A DNA stretch of 39,061 nt, from positions 1 through 39,061 of the forward strand of contig JANRJY010000009.1 of NCBI GenBank assembly GCA_033763735.1, given 5' to 3'. Source of the DNA: JANRJY01 sp033763735. GTDB taxonomy: Bacteria; Bacteroidota; Bacteroidia; Cytophagales; UBA9547. Made by a program: the position numbers and the translations under genes. Each line of letters begins with the position of its first letter. The stretch's first letter is position 1. Shown here piece after piece: positions 8,678-16,542 of the stretch. The notes below the pieces were generated by a model, which was given only the letters and a program-made list of their open reading frames with translations, was not told where the DNA came from and ran no database searches.

Positions 8678-10363
8678 ATTTGCTAACTCTTTTTTCACAA
8701 AACCCATGAGCTCCTTGATGTATCCAGCAGAAAAGTCAAACTTGATCCCAGCAGTTTTATATATTTCATGTATACTTTTGGTGTAGCCTAGTTGCAACGC
8801 AGCCAGATATTGGTTCAACCCTTTTTGAGGATTTTCTTTATAATTTTTCCATACTGCTATTGCACCAAGTTGAGCCATACCATATTCGATATAATAAAAA
8901 GGCACTTCATACAGGTGTAATTGTTTTTGCCAGATGTTTTCTTTGAACTTTTCCAATCCCTTCCAATCTACTTCGCTTGTGGTAAACTCATTATAAATTA
9001 TTACCCATTGAGCACATCTTTCTTCGGTGGTATGACTTGGGTTTTCATAAATCCAATGTTGAAATTTATCAATTATTGCCACCCAAGGCAGCGTGTCAAT
9101 TATTTGTTCCAAATGGTCTCTTTTGGCACGATTGAGTTCTTCCTTGTTGTCAAAAAACACGTCCCAATGTTCCATTGATATTAATTCCATACCCATAGAA
9201 GCCAATTCGGCTACTTCAGAAGGAAGGTTTTTGTATGAAACGAGTTCCAAATCTTTTGTAAGGATAGAGTGCAAAGCGTGCCCGCCTTCATGTACCATAG
9301 TGACAAGGTCACGTACGGAACCTACTGAATTCATGAATATAAATGGAATTCCGTTTTCGTATAAAGGATAATTATAGCCTCCGGGTGCTTTACCTTTTCT
9401 TGATTCCAAGTCGAGGTGTTTCATTTTGTCCATTGTAGTAATAACTTCACCTACTTTCGGGTCAATTTTTGAGAAACTTTTAAATGTTTTATCAACCAGT
9501 TGTTTGGCCCCATCAAACGGTTTTAATGGCGGATGATTTTGTTTGTCTACACTCAAATCCCAAGGTTTAAGGGCTTCCAAATTAAGTTTTTGTTTTCTGT
9601 CTTTAGCAAGTTCGTTGAGTAATGGAACTACCTCGCTTTTAATCGCTTCATGAAAAGTAAAACAATCTTTTGGGGTATAATCAAAACGACAAAGCTCTTT
9701 GAACATATAATCTCTGAAGTTGCCAAATCCGGCATTTGCTGCAACTCTGTCGCGTAGCCCAACCAAATCATTAAATAACAAATCAAGGTCCGATTTTGCA
9801 CTTAACCTTTTGTTTTGGATTTCGAACCATACTTTTTCGCGAATGGTTCTGTCGGTTTTAAAAAGATAAGTTGATGCTTTTTGCAAAGTAATTTCTTCCG
9901 AATCCACCTTCACAGTTAATCCACCTACAATTGCACCATACTTCACTTGCAACTGTTGCATTTCTGTTTGCAGGGGGATGTTTTCTTCTCTGAATATTTC
10001 AAAATGACTTTTTACTGACTTTACTAAAATTTGGTCGGCATCTGAACTCAAATCGTTGACAAACGGAGATTGCAATAATTTTTCATCCAATTTGTTGGTA
10101 AATGGCTGAATATTAGGCTCAATTTCGGTTACAAAGTAATTGTATGCGTTGCTAAGTGTTTCATTGGTTGTATCACAAGTCATTCGGATATATCTCCAAC
10201 CCATATTTTCTGACACAATGCTTTCAAGTTCGCTTCTGTCAATGAGCCATTTGCGAAGACTTTCAGATGAATGTATCTCTCTGTTTAATAAATTTTCGAA
10301 CCAAGGTTTTAGGTTTTCCCAATTGCTGATTTCAAAATCAGCGGGGATGAATTTTCGGGTCAT
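8666..10363 (-). CDS. M3 family oligoendopeptidase (PepF-like)
   Basis: This is a cytosolic zinc metallopeptidase that degrades oligopeptides. The 565-residue length fits the oligoendopeptidase F branch. The zinc motif HEGGHALHS (His358, Glu359, His362) is intact, and NLPSEVAELASMGMELIS downstream supplies the expected third-ligand Glu. C-terminal PFYYIEYGMAQLGAIAVW is characteristic of M3 enzymes, where Tyr residues bind substrate. The ATG at 10363 gives a normal N-terminus, and there is no signal peptide. It converges with the GT39-like gene and lies 34 bases downstream of hepT on the same strand. Confidence 0.92.
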   Translation of the reverse strand: MTRKFIPADFEISNWENLKPWFENLLNREIHSSESLRKWLIDRSELESIVSENMGWRYIRMTCDTTNETLSNAYNYFVTEIEPNIQPFTNKLDEKLLQSPFVNDLSSDADQILVKSVKSHFEIFREENIPLQTEMQQLQVKYGAIVGGLTVKVDSEEITLQKASTYLFKTDRTIREKVWFEIQNKRLSAKSDLDLLFNDLVGLRDRVAANAGFGNFRDYMFKELCRFDYTPKDCFTFHEAIKSEVVPLLNELAKDRKQKLNLEALKPWDLSVDKQNHPPLKPFDGAKQLVDKTFKSFSKIDPKVGEVITTMDKMKHLDLESRKGKAPGGYNYPLYENGIPFIFMNSVGSVRDLVTMVHEGGHALHSILTKDLELVSYKNLPSEVAELASMGMELISMEHWDVFFDNKEELNRAKRDHLEQIIDTLPWVAIIDKFQHWIYENPSHTTEERCAQWVIIYNEFTTSEVDWKGLEKFKENIWQKQLHLYEVPFYYIEYGMAQLGAIAVWKNYKENPQKGLNQYLAALQLGYTKSIHEIYKTAGIKFDFSAGYIKELMGFVKKELANLHS

Positions 10364-10397
10364 TTGATAGGTTTAATTTTATGACAAAGGTAAAAGA

Positions 10398-10733
10398 CTA
10401 ATGATTAGTAATTATTTCAATTTCGCTTTTAAGAAGAGGAATATGTCTGTTAACGATTCCCCAAATGATTTCATCATCAACGGTATCATAACTATGAATA
10501 ATGTAATTTCGCAAATCGACTATTTTGCGAGCATGTGTTAATTCAAAATCAGCATTCGTTTTTAATATTCGATTAATTGCTTCCCCGATTATTTCCAATT
10601 CTCTTTCAACGGCCCTCTTAACTGTGAGGTTTTTACGATATTCGAAGAAATTTCTTTTTTCACCTAAATGAAAGTTTATGGCTTCGATGGACGATAATAC
10701 ATCGTACAGGTGTTTTCTGATTTGATTATCCAT
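10398..10733 (-). CDS. hepT: HepT-like ribonuclease toxin (DUF86)
   Basis: HepT is the HEPN-domain RNase toxin of the MntA/HepT system. The 111-residue protein is alpha-helical and carries the active-site motif R-x4-H-x-Y as RNYIIHSY (Arg75, His80, Tyr82). In characterised systems the motif Tyr is AMPylated by MntA, which silences the toxin. The start ATG lies inside the end of mntA (8-base overlap), the usual sign of coupled expression. All catalytic residues are present, so the toxin appears intact. Confidence 0.88.
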   Translation of the reverse strand: MDNQIRKHLYDVLSSIEAINFHLGEKRNFFEYRKNLTVKRAVERELEIIGEAINRILKTNADFELTHARKIVDLRNYIIHSYDTVDDEIIWGIVNRHIPLLKSEIEIITNH

Positions 10734-11025
10734 AAATCAGTAGCTTTGTTGCATCTACTTCCTTGATGAAATAGGGGTTTTTTAAAGACTTACCTGAAAC
10801 TAAATCTACCTTAGTTCCAACAATTTTTTCTAATGCATAATTTAGCTCAAAAAAATTATCGGCATAGTCTAGCAATTCTATTGGTTTAAAAAAAACCAAA
10901 AAATCAAAGTCACTATTGGGATTAAATGTCCCTTTTGCATGAGATCCAAACAAGTACAATTTTTCAACTTTGTACCTTGCACATGTTTCACTAATTTTAT
11001 CAATATCAAAACCATAATTTTGCAT
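10726..11025 (-). CDS. mntA: MntA-like minimal nucleotidyltransferase antitoxin
   Basis: The 99-residue protein has the minimal nucleotidyltransferase signature G-S-x10-D-x-D (Gly27-Ser28 ... Asp39-Phe-Asp41) and a third Asp in KVDLVSG, so the catalytic triad is complete. MntA proteins AMPylate the cognate HepT toxin. I chose the ATG at 11025 over a TTG two codons upstream. It is the first gene of the pair and overlaps hepT by 8 bases; the order mntA-hepT is one of the two arrangements seen in such modules. The pair lies between a peptidase gene and hslV with no other mobile features. Confidence 0.87.
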   Translation of the reverse strand: MQNYGFDIDKISETCARYKVEKLYLFGSHAKGTFNPNSDFDFLVFFKPIELLDYADNFFELNYALEKIVGTKVDLVSGKSLKNPYFIKEVDATKLLIYG

Positions 11026-11089
11026 ATGCAATCAATAAATATTGTAAAAATAACTATTTTATAATTTTTTGTTGCAATTACAGATTCGA

Positions 11090-11626
11090 TTATAATTCCT
11101 CAATAACAAGGTTGTGATTGGTATAAATGCAAATATCAGCGGCTATGTGTAGGCTGTCCTCAACAATTTGTCGTGCAGATAATTGTGAAGCATTTTTTTT
11201 CAAAGCTAAGGCTGCCGACAATGCATACATTGAACCAGAACCAATGGAAGCAATTTTGTTTTCGGGTTCAATTACATCTCCTGTGCCAGATAATATCAAA
11301 ATTTCATTTTTATCAGCCGCAATGAGCATGGCTTCGAGTCTGCGTAAATATCTGTCCATTCGCCAATCTTTTGCCAATTCAATGGAAGCACGTTTCAAAT
11401 TGCCTTGATATGCAGCGAGTTTTTCTTCAAATCGTTCCAATAAAGTAAAAGCATCGGCAGTGGATCCGGCAAAACCGGTTACTATTTTTCCATCACTCAA
11501 CTTTCTGATTTTGTTTACATTGCTTTTAGCAACAGTATTACCAAGTGTAGCCTGTCCATCGGCACCAATGCAAAGCATCCCGTCATGAATAACAGCAAGA
11601 ACGGTGGTTGAATGTATTTTTTCCAA
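11090..11626 (-). CDS. hslV: ATP-dependent protease subunit HslV
   Basis: HslV is the proteasome-like peptidase core of the HslUV complex. The 178-residue protein matches the family along its length: TTVLAV at the catalytic N-terminus, GADGQATLGNTVAK, GFAGSTADAFTLLERFEEKL, LAKDWRMDRYLRRLEAML, and the C-terminal ICIYTNHNLVIEEL. The catalytic Thr is residue 7, so a six-residue propeptide (MEKIHS) would have to be removed. The start is a TTG; an in-frame stop lies a few codons upstream and the next Met is far inside the protein. The ATPase partner hslU is not in this window. Confidence 0.95.
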   Translation of the reverse strand: MEKIHSTTVLAVIHDGMLCIGADGQATLGNTVAKSNVNKIRKLSDGKIVTGFAGSTADAFTLLERFEEKLAAYQGNLKRASIELAKDWRMDRYLRRLEAMLIAADKNEILILSGTGDVIEPENKIASIGSGSMYALSAALALKKNASQLSARQIVEDSLHIAADICIYTNHNLVIEEL

Positions 11627-11675
11627 TGAATATTTGTTAAATTTTTATTGCAATATTCTTAATTATGATACTTAT

Positions 11676-11713
11676 AAAAAGCCCCTCTCCTGCGGGGAGG
11701 GGTTGGGGTGGGG
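11676..11713 (-). terminator. Intrinsic terminator after the E2 gene, with a G-quadruplex motif
   Basis: On the minus strand, a nine-pair GC-rich stem (11694-11702 with 11682-11690, one G-T wobble) closes a three-base loop and is followed by a C and five T residues (11680-11676). This is a good rho-independent terminator for the E2 gene ending at 11726, and it insulates hslV. On the plus strand, bases 11694-11713 hold four runs of four G separated by one or two bases, a textbook quadruplex motif. The hairpin with a G-rich tail also resembles dispersed intergenic repeats of Bacteroidota. Confidence 0.8.
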
Positions 11714-11725
11714 TTTATTATTTTT

Positions 11726-13309
11726 TTATGCCATCATCCTGATTGGATCTTCAAGCAGACCTTTAAGGGTTACCAAAAACTGAGAACCCACTGCACCATC
11801 CACTACTCTGTGGTCGCAGGATAAAGTCACTTTCATGATATTGCCAACAACAAATCCTCCATCTTTAACTACAGGAACTTGTTTAATGGCTCCTACGCTT
11901 AAAATACAAGCATCAGGTTGATTTATAATTGACGTGAATTCCTCTATTCCAAACATGCCTAAATTGGAAATGGTAAAGGTATTTCCTGCCCAATCGTTAG
12001 GTTGTAGTTTTCCCGCTTTGGCTTTGCCACCAAGTTCTTTAACTTCAGCTGATATTTGTGTCAGTGATTTATTGTCTGCAAAACGAACTACTGGTACAAG
12101 TAATCCTTCTTCAACGGCCACAGCCACTCCAATATGAATGTGGTGATTGTATCTGATTTTGTCACCAAGCCACGAACCATTTACCTTTGGATTTTTACGA
12201 ATGGCATGTGCTACTGCTTTAATTACCATGTCGTTAAATGATATTTTGGCTTCTGCCCATTCGTTCAAACTTTTGCGAGCTTCAACGGCTTTATTCATAT
12301 TTATTTCCATCGTAAGGCTGAAGTGTGGCGCTGTAAATAAGCTTTCACCCAATCGTTTAGCAATAACTTTGCGCATAGAGCTTACAGGCACTTCTTCAAA
12401 ACTTTCCAAGCCTACAGTTGCAGTAGCGTTTGATTTAACACTTAAATCAGCAGACTTAGCAGCACCAGGAACAAAACTTTCAATGTCTTTTTTTACAATT
12501 CGTCCGCCATCGGCCGATCCTTTAACCAATCTGATATCTATTCCTTTGTCTGCAGCCAATTTTTTGGCGAGAGGCGATGCTAATACTCTATCCCCTTCAT
12601 TTGCAGCCGAATGGCTTTGTACCACAGGAGCACTACTTGGTGTTGGAGATGTTGGGGCTGCTTCTACTTTTACAGTTGCCACGGGTTCATTTAACAATGC
12701 TTTATAATCGGCATAGGGTTCGCCTACTATGGCTAATATACCATCCACTATTACAGCTTTACCTTCTTCAACGCCAATGTATAACAAGGTTCCTGATTCG
12801 TATGATTCAAGTTCCATGGTGGCTTTGTCGGTAGTAACATCGGCAAGTAATTCACCCGATTTGACTTTATCTCCTACTTTTTTATGCCATTTTTCAATAG
12901 TACCCTCTGTCATGGTATCGCTCATTTTAGGCATACGAATGATATTGGCTTTAATATTTGATGTGTCCGCTTTGGCAGGTGCAACAACAGTCTCAGCCTT
13001 AGGAGCCACTGTTTCAGCGGATTTTTGTGTGCTTCCGTTCAATCCGGAAAGCAAATCTGCAATACTTTCACCTGGTTTGCCTACAATTGCAATTACACCA
13101 TCTACAAGCACAGCCTCTTTTTCTTTTGCTCCTAAGTATAATATGGTTCCCGTTTCGTACGATTCAACTTCCATTGTGGCTTTGTCAGAATCCACATCTG
13201 CCAATAATTCACCTGATTTTACAGAATCACCAACTTTTTTATGCCATTTTGCAATGATACCTTCTGTCATGGTATCGCTTAATTTGGGCATTCGGAGTAT
13301 CTCGGCCAT
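11726..13309 (-). CDS. pdhC: Pyruvate dehydrogenase E2 (dihydrolipoamide acetyltransferase)
   Basis: E2 forms the core of the pyruvate dehydrogenase complex and moves the acetyl group from lipoamide to CoA. The 527 residues contain two lipoyl domains (residues 1-78 and 122-198) with lipoylated lysines in SDKATME (Lys43) and TTDKATME (Lys162), linked by Ala/Pro-rich hinges; an E3/E1-binding domain around LASPLAKKLAADKGID; and a C-terminal catalytic domain ending with DHRVVDGAVGSQFL, whose His and Asp are catalytic. E1 and E3 genes are not adjacent. The pyruvate assignment over other 2-oxoacids rests on the double lipoyl arrangement and general similarity. Confidence 0.9.
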   Translation of the reverse strand: MAEILRMPKLSDTMTEGIIAKWHKKVGDSVKSGELLADVDSDKATMEVESYETGTILYLGAKEKEAVLVDGVIAIVGKPGESIADLLSGLNGSTQKSAETVAPKAETVVAPAKADTSNIKANIIRMPKMSDTMTEGTIEKWHKKVGDKVKSGELLADVTTDKATMELESYESGTLLYIGVEEGKAVIVDGILAIVGEPYADYKALLNEPVATVKVEAAPTSPTPSSAPVVQSHSAANEGDRVLASPLAKKLAADKGIDIRLVKGSADGGRIVKKDIESFVPGAAKSADLSVKSNATATVGLESFEEVPVSSMRKVIAKRLGESLFTAPHFSLTMEINMNKAVEARKSLNEWAEAKISFNDMVIKAVAHAIRKNPKVNGSWLGDKIRYNHHIHIGVAVAVEEGLLVPVVRFADNKSLTQISAEVKELGGKAKAGKLQPNDWAGNTFTISNLGMFGIEEFTSIINQPDACILSVGAIKQVPVVKDGGFVVGNIMKVTLSCDHRVVDGAVGSQFLVTLKGLLEDPIRMMA

Positions 13310-13451
13310 TGTATTTCTTTGTAATAGATTTTAATTTGTGATATTAACAAAGGCAAATTAAGATTAATTTCAATTATATTTCAAGCCTAATAACTGATTA
13401 TTTAAATATTTGCATTTCAGGTCTAATATTAATCATTCAATAACTGTTCAA

Positions 13452-16400
13452 ATGAATTTTAAAATTGGCTTCTTTGTTAGCATATTTTTAGGCATAAATT
13501 TTATTCTTTTTGCGCAAAATACCTTCCCTACATATGGTACACATGACAAGCGCGCTGAGATACATGCTTTTATCAACGCAAATATTTTCACCGATTACCA
13601 AACATTAATTATTAATGGAACACTGTTAATCGAAAAAAATAAAATCATTGCTGTCGGTAACAATATTTCCATACCAAAAAATGCCATAGTTCATAACCTC
13701 AAAAAGAAGTATATTTTCCCTTCGTTTATTGAATTGCATTCGAATTATGGTATTGAAGCTAATGCCAGGAATGATTTTGCTCCCGGAAAATATACAACCG
13801 AAAAGCAAGGTGCTTACGACTGGAATGAGGCAATAAAATCATATCAACTTGCGGCTCAATTATACAAAAACAACCCTTCAGATGCTGATGCGTTAAGAAA
13901 AGCAGGATTTGGAGTGGTGCTTACCCATCAAACTGATGGGATAGTAAGAGGAACTTCGGCTTTAGTTGCACTTTCAGATAAAAAGGAAAATGAGAATTTG
14001 TTAGTTGAAAAAGTGGGCAGTCACTTTTCGTTCAACAGAGGCACTTCTACTCAGGAATATCCACGTTCATTGATGGGATGTATTGCATTGCTCCGTCAAA
14101 CACTTTATGATGCACAATGGTATGCCCAATCAGGCAATAAAAAAGAAAAAAATATTGCTTTAGCCGAAATAAATGCACAAAATAATTTGCCTAAATTTTT
14201 TGATGCTGACAATTTTGATAATTTGTTGAGAGCCAATAAGGTAGCAGAAGAATTTGGATATAAGTTTGTTTACAAAGGTTCAGGAAGTGAATATCAGCAA
14301 TTGGACTTGATTAAAAATATTAAAGGTTCGTTTGTAATTCCAGTAGCGTACCCTCTTCCATATGATGTAGAAGATCCTTTGGATGCTGAGATTGTTAGTT
14401 ATAAAATGCTTAAAGAATGGGAAATGGCTCCTTTCAATTTGGCCCATTTGAATCAAGCAGGGATATCTTTTGCGGTTACAAGTCATGGATTAAAAGAAAA
14501 AACAATGCTTATTCCGGCCATGCAAAAAGCAATTCAATTGGGATTGCCTTATCGCGATGCTTTGAAAGCTTTGACTTTCACCCCGGCATTACTAACCAAA
14601 CAAGAGCAGATAATTGGTTCTTTGAAACCTAGTATGTATGCCAACTTTATTATAGCATCTGATAGTCTATTTAAAGAAGGCACAATTATTCACGAAAATT
14701 GGGTGTTGGGTGACCAATATGTACTTAAACCAATTATCTCTAACGATATCAGAGGAATTTATTCATTTACTTCAAATATTTCTTCAGTCTCAGGAATAGA
14801 TACTGTTACTTTATCAATCACTGGTAAGTCAGAATCGCCTGAATTAGAAATAATTAAAGACACAATTAAGGTTAAAGGAACAATTCAATTTCAAGAAAGC
14901 ATGTCACTTTTTTCATTCGAATGGAAAAAAAACAAATACAAACTTACAGCCTGGAAAAATGGGGCCAACCTGGAAGGAATAGGTGAAGTAAACAATACCA
15001 CTCGTTTTAACTGGAAAGCTAATTTGGACTTAAACTTCAATGAACCGACATTATCCGATTCCATAAAAAAAGTAAATGCAAAAAACAAATTCAAGGAAGA
15101 TTCAACAGCCAAATCATTTGGCAAACTCAAATATCCTATCAATCCAAATGGTTATTTGATTAAACCAAAAGCCCAAAAAGTTTTATTCAAAAATGCAACT
15201 ATTTGGACCTCAGAAAAAGATGGAATTCTGAAAAATTCGGATTTGCTAATTGAAGGAGGAAAAATAATTGCCATAGGTAAACTGGGGGATGTAGTTGCCG
15301 ATACCACTATTGATGCTACCGGATTGCACATTACCCCCGGTTTTATTGATGAACATTCACATATAGCCATTGCAGGAGGGGTAAACGAATGCACCCATTC
15401 TATCACAGCCGAAGTTCGAATTGGGGATATTATCAACCCTACTGATATTAATATTTTCAGAAACCTTGCTGGTGGCGTCACCGCTGCACAGCTCCTTCAT
15501 GGTTCGTGTAATGCCATTGGCGGACAATCCGCTTTGATAAAACTTCGTTGGGGCCAATCGGCAGAAGAAATGAAAATCAAAAATGCAGATGGATTTATCA
15601 AATTCGCACTTGGAGAAAATGTAAAACAATCCAATTGGGGCGATAATTACACATCCCGTTTCCCGCAAACCCGTATGGGAGTGGAGCAAATATATACTGA
15701 TGCTTTCAATAGGGCATTAGATTATGAAAAAGAATGGAAAACCTTTAATTCGTCCTCTTCCAAAGACAAAGTAGCACCTCGAAAAGATCTCCAACTAGAG
15801 GCGATTTTGGAAATACTCAATAAAAAAAGATTTATCACTTGTCATTCGTATGTGCAGTCGGAAATTTTGATGTTAATGGATGTATGCGAAAAATACAATT
15901 TCAAAGTAAATACTTTCACACATATTTTGGAGGGATATAAAGTTGCAGCTCGTATGAAGCAACATGGTGCCGGGGCGTCTACTTTTGCCGATTGGTGGGC
16001 GTACAAAATGGAAGTGAAAGACGCAATCCCATATAATGCTGCTTTAATGTATGAAGCTGGAGTTGTAACAGCCATTAATTCAGATGATGCAGAAATGGCT
16101 CGCAGACTCAACCATGAAGCTGCTAAAGCCATCAAATATGGCAAAGTGCCTGAAGAAGAAGCGCTTAAAATGATAACTATAAACCCTGCTAAGCTACTGC
16201 ACCTCGACAAACAAACAGGAAGCATTAAAGTAGGTAAAGATGCCGATATTGTACTCTGGACTACTTATCCGCTGAGCATTGAAGCAAAAGTAATGCAAAC
16301 ATATGTGGATGGTATTAACTATTACGATTACAACCGATTAGCCACCGAAAAGAAAAATATGGATGCCGAAAAAATTAGAATCAAAAACCGGATGTTGGAA

Positions 16401-16484
16401 GCCAAAAAGAAAGGTTCGCCTACCCTAATGCCACAAGCTGGCATTCAAAAATTATGGCATTGTGAGGATGCGGGGGTTGAATAA
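13452..16484 (+). CDS. Exported tandem amidohydrolase (imidazolonepropionase-like)
   Basis: This protein of about 1,010 residues has a signal peptide (MNFKIGFFVSIFLGINFILFA, cleavage before Gln) when read from the ATG at 13452; the longer TTG-started frame at 13410 is less likely. It holds two amidohydrolase-type units. The C-terminal unit looks active: ITPGFIDEHSH (metal His pair near residues 635-637), FALGENVK, ITCHSY, THILEGYK and INSDDAE give the expected ligands, and SIKVGKDADIVLW closes the composite beta sandwich. In the N-terminal unit the His pair is degraded to ELHSN (near residue 96), and the final Asp position reads VTSHG. It is probably periplasmic, and the substrate is unknown. 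Confidence 0.85.
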   Translation: MNFKIGFFVSIFLGINFILFAQNTFPTYGTHDKRAEIHAFINANIFTDYQTLIINGTLLIEKNKIIAVGNNISIPKNAIVHNLKKKYIFPSFIELHSNYGIEANARNDFAPGKYTTEKQGAYDWNEAIKSYQLAAQLYKNNPSDADALRKAGFGVVLTHQTDGIVRGTSALVALSDKKENENLLVEKVGSHFSFNRGTSTQEYPRSLMGCIALLRQTLYDAQWYAQSGNKKEKNIALAEINAQNNLPKFFDADNFDNLLRANKVAEEFGYKFVYKGSGSEYQQLDLIKNIKGSFVIPVAYPLPYDVEDPLDAEIVSYKMLKEWEMAPFNLAHLNQAGISFAVTSHGLKEKTMLIPAMQKAIQLGLPYRDALKALTFTPALLTKQEQIIGSLKPSMYANFIIASDSLFKEGTIIHENWVLGDQYVLKPIISNDIRGIYSFTSNISSVSGIDTVTLSITGKSESPELEIIKDTIKVKGTIQFQESMSLFSFEWKKNKYKLTAWKNGANLEGIGEVNNTTRFNWKANLDLNFNEPTLSDSIKKVNAKNKFKEDSTAKSFGKLKYPINPNGYLIKPKAQKVLFKNATIWTSEKDGILKNSDLLIEGGKIIAIGKLGDVVADTTIDATGLHITPGFIDEHSHIAIAGGVNECTHSITAEVRIGDIINPTDINIFRNLAGGVTAAQLLHGSCNAIGGQSALIKLRWGQSAEEMKIKNADGFIKFALGENVKQSNWGDNYTSRFPQTRMGVEQIYTDAFNRALDYEKEWKTFNSSSSKDKVAPRKDLQLEAILEILNKKRFITCHSYVQSEILMLMDVCEKYNFKVNTFTHILEGYKVAARMKQHGAGASTFADWWAYKMEVKDAIPYNAALMYEAGVVTAINSDDAEMARRLNHEAAKAIKYGKVPEEEALKMITINPAKLLHLDKQTGSIKVGKDADIVLWTTYPLSIEAKVMQTYVDGINYYDYNRLATEKKNMDAEKIRIKNRMLEAKKKGSPTLMPQAGIQKLWHCEDAGVE

Positions 16485-16521
16485 ATAAATTTCAAATCTC
16501 AATTATGAACCATTTTAAGTT

Positions 16522-16529
16522 TATTTTTG
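16522..16529 (+). promoter_or_regulatory. Probable -7 element of the ABC exporter gene
   Basis: TATTTTTG matches TAnnTTTG and ends 13 bases before the ATG at 16543. I see no convincing -33 TTTG at the right distance, so this is a partial match. Confidence 0.35.
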
Positions 16530-16542
16530 TCCATAGTTATTA

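Noticed and set aside
12729..13334. 201-codon open frame on the plus strand, and a second at 12147-12707
   Set aside because: Both are antisense to the clear E2 gene. Their Ser/Ala/Thr-rich translations come from the repetitive lipoyl and hinge coding sequence.
13410..13451. TTG start that adds 14 residues to the amidohydrolase
   Set aside because: The ATG at 13452 places a normal signal peptide at the N-terminus; the extension would bury it.
15842..16225. 127-codon minus-strand open frame in the amidohydrolase gene
   Set aside because: It shadows the active amidohydrolase domain, whose metal motifs are intact in the sense frame.
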